A DNA stretch of 64,000 bases from contig NZ_PVNG01000007.1 of NCBI RefSeq assembly GCF_003001935.1, forward strand, positions 248,001 through 312,000. The letters run 5' to 3'. Under the pieces are notes generated by a model, which was not told where the DNA came from, searched no databases, and was given only the letters and a program-made list of their open reading frames with translations. The translations under genes were made by a program, and so were the position numbers. Source of the DNA: Nonomuraea fuscirosea (GTDB lineage: Bacteria > Actinomycetota > Actinomycetes > Streptosporangiales > Streptosporangiaceae). Positions 52,649 through 61,088 of the stretch are shown here, in pieces. Position 1 is the first letter of the stretch; the number at the start of each line of letters is the position of its first letter.

Positions 52649-54025
52649 TCACTCCCAGGTCTGGCCTTCCGAGGTGTCGGACACCCGTACACCCAGGTCG
52701 GCGAGCTTGTCGCGGAGCCGGTCGGAGGCCGGCCAGTCCTTCGCCTCGCGCGCCCGCTCCCGCGCCTCCAGCAGCTCACCGGCACCGGGCGGCAGCACCT
52801 TGGCCTTGCCGATCTCGATGGACAGATCGAGCGCCAGCACCTGGTCCAGATGCAGGAACGTCTCGAACTTCGCCCCTGGCGCCACCGAATCGTCGCGCTC
52901 CAGCTCCCGCAGGATCCGCAGCGCCGCCGGAGTGTCGAGGTCGTCGTCGAAGGCCGCCTCCACCCGGTCCGCGTAGTCCTTGGACAGCGGGGCGCTGACC
53001 GACTCGGACCACTCGGCCACCCTGGCCCGCCACCTGCGCACCGTACGGTCGGCGGCCCGCAGGGTGTCCCAGGTCAGGTTCATCTGCTGGCGGTAGCGGT
53101 GCTCCAGGAACGCCAGCCGCACGGCCAGCGGGTCGAGCCCCTCGGTCACCACGTCGGACAGCAGCACCACGTTGCCCGTCGACTTGGCCATCTTGCGCCC
53201 GTCGAACAGCAGGTGCTCGCCGTGCACCCAGTGCCGCACCACCTCGTGCCCGGCCGCCGCGTCGGACTGGGCCCGCTCGTCCTCGTGGTGCGGGAAGCGC
53301 AGGTCGATCCCGCCGAGGTGGAGGTCGAAGCGCGAGCCGAGGAAGCGCAGCGACATGGCCGAGCACTCGACGTGCCAGCCGGGAAAGCCCCGGCCCCACG
53401 GCGTGTCCCAGGTCAGCTCGCCCTCGGCGGGCTTCCACAGGGCCCAGTCGGCGTGGAAGCGCTTGCGCGGATCGACCGCCTCGATGCGGTGGGCGGGCCG
53501 CAGCGCGTCGAGCCGGTTGCCGGAGATCTCGCCGTAGGAGGGGAACGTACGCGCGTCGAAGAAGACCGACCCGTCGGGCACGGTGTAGGCGTGCCCCTGC
53601 TCGATCAGCTTGGCGATCAGCTCCACCATCAGGTCGATGCTCTCGCTGGCACGCGGCATGTGCTCGGGCGGGCGCAGGTTGAGCGCGGAGGCGTCGGCCA
53701 CGAAGGACTCCTCGTGGAAGCGGGCCAGCTCCAGCGGCGAGCGCCCCTCTGCCCGCGCCTGGGCCAGGACCTTGTCCTCGCCCTCCGCCGCGCCCTCGGC
53801 GGAGGAGTCGGCGAGGTGGCCGACGTCGGTGATGTTCTGGCAGGCGACGACGCGCACCCGCCGCCGTTCCAGGACCCGTCTGATCAGATCGGACAGCACG
53901 TAGGTGCGCAGGTTGCCCACGTGCGCGTGGCGGTAGACCGTCGGCCCGCACGTGTACATCCGCAGCGCTCGCCCGGCGTCGATCCGCTCGACCTGCCTGG
54001 CGCGCGTGTCGTAGATCCGCAACAT
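52649..54025 (-). CDS. cysS: Cysteinyl-tRNA synthetase (probable paralog)
   Basis: This 458-aa class I synthetase has the HIGH-like HAHVGN, the zinc ligands Cys of MYTCGPTVY, Cys of WHVECSAM, and His/Glu of HHEDE, and the KMSKS-like KMAKS. Full length and the C-terminal anticodon region argue for a true CysRS and not the shorter MshC ligase. The CGPTVYRHAHVGNLRT form differs from the main CysRS I expect in actinobacteria, so it may be a second copy. It starts 20 nt after the 54046 gene, i.e. inside the same transcription unit. Confidence 0.85.
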   Translation of the reverse strand: MLRIYDTRARQVERIDAGRALRMYTCGPTVYRHAHVGNLRTYVLSDLIRRVLERRRVRVVACQNITDVGHLADSSAEGAAEGEDKVLAQARAEGRSPLELARFHEESFVADASALNLRPPEHMPRASESIDLMVELIAKLIEQGHAYTVPDGSVFFDARTFPSYGEISGNRLDALRPAHRIEAVDPRKRFHADWALWKPAEGELTWDTPWGRGFPGWHVECSAMSLRFLGSRFDLHLGGIDLRFPHHEDERAQSDAAAGHEVVRHWVHGEHLLFDGRKMAKSTGNVVLLSDVVTEGLDPLAVRLAFLEHRYRQQMNLTWDTLRAADRTVRRWRARVAEWSESVSAPLSKDYADRVEAAFDDDLDTPAALRILRELERDDSVAPGAKFETFLHLDQVLALDLSIEIGKAKVLPPGAGELLEARERAREAKDWPASDRLRDKLADLGVRVSDTSEGQTWE

Positions 54026-54045
54026 CTCCCGAGCTTAGCCCGGCG

Positions 54046-55890
54046 TCAACTGCCCAGGAAACCGAGAATGTCCCGGTCACCGCGCTCGCGCAGCCTGGCG
54101 ATCACCTCTTCGCGGCCGGCCGCGTCGGACAGCCCGATCCTGGCCCCGATCAGCCGCAGGCCCTCCAGCTCCGAGCTGACCGGAGCGGTGTAGCCGAGCA
54201 GGTAGAGCGCCCGGTTCACCGGCGGCATCGCCAGCGGCGCGGCGGGCAGGTAGCGCGTCAGCAGCTCGCCGCCGTCGGAAACGGTGAGGAAGACGTGGTC
54301 GCCCTCGTTGGCCTTGTACTCGGCCAGCACGTTGCGGATCGACCCCATGGTGGGCTGGTTGTGCCAGCTGATCACCACGTCGCCGGACGGCGCGGAGGCC
54401 GTCAGCTGCCCGCCCGGCGCCATCCCCAGGTAGGCCGCGAACCCCGTCGGCAGCGGCGACCCCGAGCCCCGCAGGTGCTCGGCGTTGATGTCCACCCGGT
54501 GCCACCAGCGCCCGTCGCGCGAGCGGAAGCTGCGCCGGGTCTCCGAGACGTCCTTGCGCGGCTGGTACGGCTCCGCCTCCCCGCTCGGCGAGGTGCCCGC
54601 CACCCGGATCCAGCCCCGCTGCGTGCGTTCGAACCCCGGCCCGCCCGAGTACGCCCGCACAGAGCTCTCGCTCACGTCGTAGCGCGAGGTCAGGTTGGCC
54701 ACGACCGTGCTCACCGAGGCCTCGCCGCCGGCCCGCTCGATCTCCCTGGCGATCATCTCCCTGATCCCCAGGTACTCGTCGCCGCCCCACCTGGTCAGCC
54801 CGTACTTGTTGCGGTCGAGCCGGCGGAAGCGCTCGTCGGCGGTGAGCTGGTTGCGGATGCCGACCAGGCTGTAGTCCTCGCCGATGCGCTCCTGGATCTC
54901 CTCGGGCGACAGGGGCGTGCCCGCCACCGCCAGCACCGCCTCGGCCTTCTCGTTGACGCTGCGCGGCCACGGCACCACGTGCTGGCCCAGCACCCGCAGC
55001 TGCGGCACGGCCAGGATCCACCGCTCGGCCACGTCCTCGTGCACGCCGAGCTGGGACACCATGGAGACGGCCTCGGGCAGCGGGCGGGGCCCGTCGGAGA
55101 AGAGCTGGCGCGTCTTCTCCCGCAGGTCGTCGGCCCCGCCGGCAACCAGCCAGCCGTCCGACTGCTCGTAGCCGGTCATCAGCGTGCGCACGAACCGCCA
55201 CGCCGGGATCCCCAGCGCGCGCAGGTCGCCCGCGTGCCACGGCACGACGGTCTGCAGGTCCTCGGCCGGCACGGCCACGCCCAGCCGCCCGCGCAGCCAC
55301 GTCACGTGGGCGACCAGGCCGCCCGCCTCGGGCTTGGCCAGCCAGGCGTCGATGTGCTCGCGCAGGTCGCGCTCGATCTGCCTGATCCGCTCCCTGGTGA
55401 CGGAGAAGCGCTGGGCCAGCTCGTCGAGGGTGGCCCGTTGCTCGGCGTACAGGCGGTCGCGCGCGATGGCCCGCTGCCGGTCGTCCAGCGCCGCGAACAG
55501 CTCGTCGATCAGGTCGGGCAGCGGCTTGTCCGTCCTGGACGGTGCGGGCACCGCCTCGGGCGCGGGTTCGAGCAGCCGCTCGAAGACGCCGCTGAACAGT
55601 TTCTGCACCACGTCCTTGCCCAGCGTCTCCGGCGTCCGCTCGGCCTCGGCGGGGTCGGAGAAGCGCAGCAACGGCAGGATGTCGCCCAGCGTCAGATGTC
55701 CCCAGCAGGCCACGGCCAGGTCGGCCAGACGGCCCGCCACGGTCTGTGTGCCGACGATGGCGCACGCGCGGTCGAGAGGAATCGCCTGCCACCAGGCCTC
55801 GGGCAGCTGTGGCTCCTCCACGATCGGCGCGATCTGACCAGGAGGGGTCCAGCGCAGTGGTGGCGTGAGGTCGCTCAGGCTGAGGTTCAT
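54046..55890 (-). CDS. Sigma-region-4-like / HARE-HTH protein (paralog A)
   Basis: I do not know a named function. The 614-aa protein has four visible parts. An N-terminal cap (MNLSLSDLTPPLRW, about 1-110) is followed by a sigma-70 region-4-like helix-turn-helix (LDELAQRFSVTRERIRQIERDLREHI, about 156-181). Two winged-helix modules of the HARE/RpoE-delta kind come next (LSPEEIQERIGEDYSLVGIRNQL; GGEASVSTVVANLTSRYDVSESSVRAYSG). The C-terminal domain (about 465-614) begins PYQPRKDVSETRRSFRSRDG and is shared with the 57764 protein. It lacks sigma region 2, so it is not a full sigma factor but may bind promoter-like DNA. It ends the three-gene cassette. Confidence 0.7.
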   Translation of the reverse strand: MNLSLSDLTPPLRWTPPGQIAPIVEEPQLPEAWWQAIPLDRACAIVGTQTVAGRLADLAVACWGHLTLGDILPLLRFSDPAEAERTPETLGKDVVQKLFSGVFERLLEPAPEAVPAPSRTDKPLPDLIDELFAALDDRQRAIARDRLYAEQRATLDELAQRFSVTRERIRQIERDLREHIDAWLAKPEAGGLVAHVTWLRGRLGVAVPAEDLQTVVPWHAGDLRALGIPAWRFVRTLMTGYEQSDGWLVAGGADDLREKTRQLFSDGPRPLPEAVSMVSQLGVHEDVAERWILAVPQLRVLGQHVVPWPRSVNEKAEAVLAVAGTPLSPEEIQERIGEDYSLVGIRNQLTADERFRRLDRNKYGLTRWGGDEYLGIREMIAREIERAGGEASVSTVVANLTSRYDVSESSVRAYSGGPGFERTQRGWIRVAGTSPSGEAEPYQPRKDVSETRRSFRSRDGRWWHRVDINAEHLRGSGSPLPTGFAAYLGMAPGGQLTASAPSGDVVISWHNQPTMGSIRNVLAEYKANEGDHVFLTVSDGGELLTRYLPAAPLAMPPVNRALYLLGYTAPVSSELEGLRLIGARIGLSDAAGREEVIARLRERGDRDILGFLGS

Positions 55891-55938
55891 TGAGGTCCAA
55901 CCGGCAAAGGGAAGATATCCGCAGTTCAGACTATGTGA

Positions 55939-57759
55939 TCAGAGGGGTAGAAACGGGCTGCCTCTTCCAGAATGGGAGATATAGAGCATCGAGCGAGCAC
56001 GGGTGCAGGCGACGAACAGTATGCTCCGTTCACGTTGCAACGCGTGAGCACGCGCCTGCGGTTCCTCCGGCAGCGGACCCGGCACCACGTCCTCCGCGAC
56101 GCCGACGAGCGCCACCCGTTCGAACTCCAGGCCCTTGAGTTGCGGGAAGCTCGCCACCCGCACCTCCAGGCCGTCGAGCGCGCGGCCGGCCCGGCGGGCG
56201 AGCCGCTGGTGGCGGGCGCCGACGGCGATCTCGCCGGCCGGCACGCCTTCGGCCAGCCAGCCCTCGACCGTGGCGCGCAGGCCCGCCAGCTCCGCCTCCA
56301 GCGTGTCGTACGCCCTGACGACCGGCCGCTCGCCGTTGCGCGTCGCGCCGAAGCCGTACATGTCGGTGACGCCCGTGACCAGGCCGGGGGACAGGCCGCC
56401 GCCGCGCAGCCGGACGGCGAAGGACAGCACCTCCTGCGGCAGGCGGTAGGAGCGCTTGAGCGTGTGCTGGACGGCGGGGATGCCGAGCGCGCCGAGCGTC
56501 ACGCGCGCGTCGGTGACGCGCTGGTGCGGATCGCCCACGATGAACAGGTCGTCGCGGGCCCGCGGCACCGCCGCCCGCAGCAGCCGCCACTGCGCCGCGC
56601 TGACGTCCTGCGCCTCGTCCACGACCATGTGACGGTACGGCTTGAGCCCTGGATCCACATCGTCGAGCAGATCACCCGTCGAGATCGACAGCAACCGCAA
56701 CGCCTCGTCCGTCAGCTCGGCCAGCGAACGCGCGTCCGGACCGACCAGCACCGGGCGGCGGCCCTCGGCGTCGGCCACGATCCGCAGGGCCAAGCGCTCG
56801 GCGTTGTCCACCTCGACCCGCTTGCGCACCACCTCGTCCTCGATCAGCAGGTCCAGTCTGGCCGACAGCTCCTCGGCCAGGCTCTGCGAGAACGTCACCA
56901 GCAGCACGGGCCCCGCGCCGCGCGCCGCCAGATGGGCCGCCCGGTGCAGCGCCAGCACGGTCTTGCCGGTGCCCGCGCCGCCCACGACCAGCACCGGGTG
57001 CTCGTACCTGGCGGCCCTGGCCAGCCGGTGCTGCGGCGGGTCCAGGAACGTGCACCACGCCGGCGCGTCCAGCACCCGCTCCAGCGCCACCTTGTCCTGG
57101 ACGAACACCGCGCGGTCGGGGCTGCGCCGCAGCGCCGCGTAGAGGTCCTCGGTGTCGATCGGGCCGCTCGCCCCGTCGGAGGCCAGCCAGGCGTCCAGCT
57201 CACGCCACGCCTCCGCCAGGGTGCCGCCGCGCGCCAGCACGGCCAGCGGGGCGTACTGGGTGGGCGGCAGCAGCGGTTCGAGCGCGGCCACGTCGGCCTC
57301 GGTCGTGATCAGCCGGAACAGCGGCAGCGCGTGCCCGTCCAGGCCGAGCCCCAGCAGGTCGCCGTCGCAGATCGGGTCGAACAGCCCGGACGACCCGGCC
57401 GAGCGGCGTAACGCGGGCTCCACCCGCTCCAGGGCCTCCGCGTCCCACTCCTCGACGACGCCGAGCACCGGGTTGACGCCGTAACGGTGGCGGCGCGCGT
57501 ACGACCAGGCCTCGGCGTCCGGCAGGACGTCGCGCAGCCAGTACACGTCCCGCTGCCGCACCACCACCGCGCGGTAGCCGGCCGCCAGGCGCAGGGTCGC
57601 GACCCGCGGATCCCGCGCGCCCCGCACCCGCTCGGCGTGCGGGGCGCCGGCCACGTTCAGCAGGAACCGGCGCAGCGCGACCACGGCGTCCCTGCGCACC
57701 GGCTGGGCCAGTGCGCTGAGCTCCCTGCGGAACTCCGGGCCGATCGCGAGCCGCGGCAC
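55939..57759 (-). CDS. UvrD-like SF1 helicase with RelE-like N-terminal domain
   Basis: This 606-aa protein has an N-terminal RelE/ParE-like fold (about 1-95: FRRELSALAQPVRRDAVVALRRFL; RVATLRLAAGYRAVVVRQRDVYWLRDVLPDAEAW). An SF1 helicase core follows: Walker A VVGGAGTGKTVLALHRA near 260, motif II MVVDEAQDVS near 385, motif III FIVGDPHQRVTD, motif IV-like LKRSYRLP and motif VI LFVACTRARSMLYISHSG. The start GTG 57759 is 4 nt after the stop of the 57764 gene. The fusion suggests a helicase that acts with ribosomes or RNA, or is guarded by a toxin-like domain. The RelE part lacks an obvious catalytic set. Confidence 0.8.
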   Translation of the reverse strand: MPRLAIGPEFRRELSALAQPVRRDAVVALRRFLLNVAGAPHAERVRGARDPRVATLRLAAGYRAVVVRQRDVYWLRDVLPDAEAWSYARRHRYGVNPVLGVVEEWDAEALERVEPALRRSAGSSGLFDPICDGDLLGLGLDGHALPLFRLITTEADVAALEPLLPPTQYAPLAVLARGGTLAEAWRELDAWLASDGASGPIDTEDLYAALRRSPDRAVFVQDKVALERVLDAPAWCTFLDPPQHRLARAARYEHPVLVVGGAGTGKTVLALHRAAHLAARGAGPVLLVTFSQSLAEELSARLDLLIEDEVVRKRVEVDNAERLALRIVADAEGRRPVLVGPDARSLAELTDEALRLLSISTGDLLDDVDPGLKPYRHMVVDEAQDVSAAQWRLLRAAVPRARDDLFIVGDPHQRVTDARVTLGALGIPAVQHTLKRSYRLPQEVLSFAVRLRGGGLSPGLVTGVTDMYGFGATRNGERPVVRAYDTLEAELAGLRATVEGWLAEGVPAGEIAVGARHQRLARRAGRALDGLEVRVASFPQLKGLEFERVALVGVAEDVVPGPLPEEPQARAHALQRERSILFVACTRARSMLYISHSGRGSPFLPL

Positions 57760-57763
57760 AGGC

Positions 57764-60097
57764 TCAGTCCAAGAGTTCGAGCAGGTCGCGGTCCCCGCGT
57801 TCGCGGAGCCTGTTGAGCAGCTCGGGCAGGGCGACGGGCCCCGTCATGCCGATCCTGGTCGCGATGACCCTGGCCGCCTGATCTCGCGTTCCGCCCGGAG
57901 CCGTGTACCCGACCAGGCGAAGCGCCTTCGTGATCTTCTCGGCGCCCTGCGCGGCGACCGGCAGGTGCCTGGCCCGCAGCACGCCCTCGTCCGACAGCGT
58001 CAGGAACAGGTGACCGCCCTCACGGGCTCCCACGTCCACCAGCAGGTGCTCGACGGACTGCAGCACCGGCGAGCCGTGCCAGGTCATGGTCAGCTCGCCC
58101 GCGGCGCTCCTGACCGTCCTGCTCTCACCCGGATTCAGCCCCAGGTACGACGCGAAGCCCGTCGGCAGCGCGCACTCGCCTCCCGCCAGCTGCTCGGCGG
58201 TCACGTCGACGCGCAGCCACCAGCGGCCGTCGGGCTGCCGGAAGCAGCGCTTGGTCTGGGAGACGTCCTTCAGCGGCTGGTACGGCTTGTCCGGCTCGGG
58301 CGCTCCGCCGTTCGTCTCGCTCGCGGGGGGCGCCACCGGGGTGAACGCCTGGAACTGCGGCGGGCCAGGGGGAGGCGGGGGCAGCTGGACGGGGCCGAAC
58401 GCCGGCTGCAGCAGCTCCACCGGCTCCTGCCGCACGGCGGCCTGCTGGTCGGGGCCGTACTGGTCGGGACCGTACTGCTCGGGGGCGTGCTGATCCTGGC
58501 TCTGCTGGTCCGGGGTGTGCTGGTCCTGGAGCTGCTCGGCCGGGGCCTGCTGGGGCTCGGGCTCCTGGGGCTGCTCGTACTGCTGCTCCCGTACGGGCGG
58601 CGGGACCAGCGTGGTCAGCACGAACTGCCAGGCCGGGACCTCCAGCGCGCGGATCTCGACGTTGTGCCAGTCGGCCGCGCCGATGAGCCGCTCCTTGGGC
58701 GCCTCGGGGCCGATCGTCGCGACCAGCTCGTCCAGATGAGCGCGGTACGGGGCCGCCTCGTCGCTGGACAGCCAGTGGTCGAGGCGGGTGCGCAGCGCGT
58801 CCTCGGTGGCGGCGATCTCGGCAGGGGGGACGGCGAAGAGCTTGGCCAGCTGGTCCACGGCCGACGGCTCGTCGGTGAAGACCCGGTTCTGGGCCACGGC
58901 CCAGCTCTTGTCGTCCAGACCGGCGAACGCGGCCTCGATCAGCTCGGGAAGCTCCTGCCCGCGACCCTCGGCCGCGGCCTCCCCGCCGTCCTGCTCGCCG
59001 TGCTCGTCCTGGACGGGCGCGGCGAGCCCGGCGTGCTCGGCGGGCTCCAGGGGGAACTGCTCGACCGGAATCTGCTCGGCGTGGACGTCCACGAGGACGT
59101 CCTCCTGCACGTGCTCGGGAACGTGCTCGCCGAGGACGTCCCCGGCCGGCTCCGCCTCCTGGGCGGCGGGCACGGGCTCGTCGGCGGTGTCCAAGGCGTC
59201 GCCGTGGTGCACCGCTAGCGCGTCCCCGTGGTGCGCTTCCGACGCGTCCTCATGGTGCGGCTCAAGCGCGTCCTCGTGGTGCGGCTCAAGCGCGTCCTCG
59301 TGGTGCGCCGCCACGACCTGCGCACTTTCAGGCGCACTCTCAGGCCCGCTCTCCGGCTCGGCCTCCGGCTCGGCCTCCGGCGCGGCGGCCTCCTCGGCCT
59401 GTTCCGCGGCGGCGACCTCGGCCGCGTGCTGGGCGGCGGCCACCTCGGCGTCGTGCCGGGCGGCGTCCCCGGTGCCGGCGGCGTCCCCAGCGACGTTCTC
59501 CGCCGCGACCGGCGCGGAGCGGGCCTCCTCGGCCTCGTGTTCCCCCTCCGGCGCCGCAGCGGCGGGCTCAGCCTCGCGCGCGGCCTGCTCCCGCACGTCC
59601 TGCTCGTGCGCGAAGGGCTCATGCGCCAGCGGCGGCTGGGCGGCGGGCGGCGTCTCCTGCTTTCCGCCCTGGGCCGGAGCGGCGTACGCGAGCGGCTGGG
59701 CCAGGTGCACGAGCACGGCGGAGAACAGCGTGTTCAGCACCGGCCGCGCCTGGATGAACGGCTGGTCGACCAGCTCCCGGCTGGTCAGCGCCAGCAGCCC
59801 GGCCCACGACCCGGTGCGGTCGAGCGCGATGGCGACCGCGGGCTCGTCGGCCTCGTCCGGGTCCAGCACGTGCAGGGCGGGCAGGACGTCACCGATCGAG
59901 GCGGCCGGCCAGTGTTCCAGGGCGATCTCCGTCAGCAGCTCGCCCAGCGACTCGGGACCGATCGCGGCCAGGACGCGGGGCATGGGCAGGCTGCGCCACC
60001 ACGCATCCGGCAGGTCCGGCTGCCCGGTGAGTAGCGTGATCGTCGACGCGTCGCTCCACCTCAACGGTGGTACGAGGTCGCTCAGGCAGAAGTTCAT
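57764..60097 (-). CDS. Paralog B with long Glu/Ala/Gln-rich insert and degenerate sigma-4-like core
   Basis: This 777-aa protein is a paralog of the 54046 product. The N-terminus (MNFCLSDLVPPLRW), the middle HTH-like core (LPELIEAAFAGLDDKSWAVAQNRVF to ALEVPAWQFVLTTL) and the C-terminal domain (PYQPLKDVSQTKRCFRQPDG to the end) can be aligned by eye. The DNA-binding helix is not conserved (VPPAEIAATEDALRTRL), and the winged-helix pair is replaced by a Gln/Pro linker. A large insert (about 140-390) is Ala/Glu/His-rich and holds five HHEDALEP-type repeats (about 260-297). It is the first gene of the cassette. Confidence 0.7.
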   Translation of the reverse strand: MNFCLSDLVPPLRWSDASTITLLTGQPDLPDAWWRSLPMPRVLAAIGPESLGELLTEIALEHWPAASIGDVLPALHVLDPDEADEPAVAIALDRTGSWAGLLALTSRELVDQPFIQARPVLNTLFSAVLVHLAQPLAYAAPAQGGKQETPPAAQPPLAHEPFAHEQDVREQAAREAEPAAAAPEGEHEAEEARSAPVAAENVAGDAAGTGDAARHDAEVAAAQHAAEVAAAEQAEEAAAPEAEPEAEPESGPESAPESAQVVAAHHEDALEPHHEDALEPHHEDASEAHHGDALAVHHGDALDTADEPVPAAQEAEPAGDVLGEHVPEHVQEDVLVDVHAEQIPVEQFPLEPAEHAGLAAPVQDEHGEQDGGEAAAEGRGQELPELIEAAFAGLDDKSWAVAQNRVFTDEPSAVDQLAKLFAVPPAEIAATEDALRTRLDHWLSSDEAAPYRAHLDELVATIGPEAPKERLIGAADWHNVEIRALEVPAWQFVLTTLVPPPVREQQYEQPQEPEPQQAPAEQLQDQHTPDQQSQDQHAPEQYGPDQYGPDQQAAVRQEPVELLQPAFGPVQLPPPPPGPPQFQAFTPVAPPASETNGGAPEPDKPYQPLKDVSQTKRCFRQPDGRWWLRVDVTAEQLAGGECALPTGFASYLGLNPGESRTVRSAAGELTMTWHGSPVLQSVEHLLVDVGAREGGHLFLTLSDEGVLRARHLPVAAQGAEKITKALRLVGYTAPGGTRDQAARVIATRIGMTGPVALPELLNRLRERGDRDLLELLD
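59212..59312. repeat. In-frame HHEDAL repeat in paralog B
   Basis: Four to five units of 24-30 bp code for HHEDALEP, HHEDALEP, HHEDASEA, HHGDALAV and HHGDALDT. The His/Glu/Asp pattern could bind divalent metal; copy number may vary. Confidence 0.75.
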
Positions 60098-60209
60098 CCC
60101 GTTCCGTTCACCAGCCCCTCACGCCGCCGCAGCGGTGCAGCCCAAATCTCGCCGCCCACGGAACAGACCATAGTCCGGCAAAACAGCCCTACGCATCATG
60201 CACGACGCA

Positions 60210-60986
60210 TCAACGCCGAACAGCGGCAAAGCGTAGACGCACGTAGTCGGCCATCCAGCCAGTCTCCCTGCGAAGTGCGGGCGCGGCCAGTTCGTTGACG
60301 CGACGGAGCAGGGGCTCCACGATCTCCGGGGGAAGCCCTTCGAGCACCGATGCGGCGAACACGCGCACCCAGTCGGCGGCCCCGCCGGGGCACTCGTCAA
60401 GGGGGGTCGGCCGGTCGAAGTATTCGAGCAACCTGACGACGAACCCCTCCTGCTCGAGGCGGCGGGCGTACTCGGCAGGCGTGGGAAAGTACCACGGGAG
60501 CTCGGGTTCGCGCAGGCCGTACTCGCGCCAGGCCGTCAGCATCGCGGTGGTCAGCTCGGCGCAGTTGCCCGCGCCGCCCATCTCCGCGACGAAGCGCCCG
60601 CCAGGCTTGAGTGCCTCGCGGACGCTGGCGATCACGGCGGCCGGGTCGCGGCTCATCCAGTGCAGCGCCGCGTTGGAGAAGACCGCGTCGTACGGGTCCA
60701 CCACCGTGAAGTCGTGCCCGTCGCCGATGATGAAGTCGATGCCGGGATACTGCGCCAGCGCCTTCTCGATCATGGCGGACGAGCCGTCGATGCCGAGGAC
60801 GTCGGCGCCTCTGAAGGCGATCTGCGCCGTCAGCACCCCGGTGCCGCAGCCGAGGTCCAGCACTCGCTCGCCGGCCCGGGGGTCGAGCAGGTCGACCAGT
60901 GGCGCGCCTTGGGTCGATACGTAGCCGAAGCTGCTGTCGTAGGCGCGACTGTTCCACCGCTCCAAACTCGGTGTGTCGTATCGCAA
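60210..60986 (-). CDS. SAM-dependent methyltransferase, trans-aconitate type
   Basis: This 258-aa class I methyltransferase has motif I VLDLGCGTGVLTAQIA, the acidic end of strand 2 in GIDGSSAMI, motif II-like FSNAALHWM and motif III LKPGGRFVAEMGG. The HW motif after AAL and the overall layout match trans-aconitate 2-methyltransferase-like enzymes that methylate small acids. The start is TTG 60986. It lies 112 nt upstream of the cassette gene start, in the same direction, without a clear terminator between. Confidence 0.85.
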   Translation of the reverse strand: MRYDTPSLERWNSRAYDSSFGYVSTQGAPLVDLLDPRAGERVLDLGCGTGVLTAQIAFRGADVLGIDGSSAMIEKALAQYPGIDFIIGDGHDFTVVDPYDAVFSNAALHWMSRDPAAVIASVREALKPGGRFVAEMGGAGNCAELTTAMLTAWREYGLREPELPWYFPTPAEYARRLEQEGFVVRLLEYFDRPTPLDECPGGAADWVRVFAASVLEGLPPEIVEPLLRRVNELAAPALRRETGWMADYVRLRFAAVRR

Positions 60987-61088
60987 GACGATCAGCTCAC
61001 AATCGATCAGACATCGGGCCCCCGTGGCCGTGCTGTCTGTTCACTTTAGAGGCTGATTGTCGCTACGACATATCAAGTCACATAGGAC

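Noticed and set aside
52649..54025. MshC (mycothiol cysteine ligase)
   Set aside because: Length (458 aa), the full C-terminal anticodon region and the CGPTVYRHAHVGN motif fit a cysteinyl-tRNA synthetase better, even though mshB is in the window.
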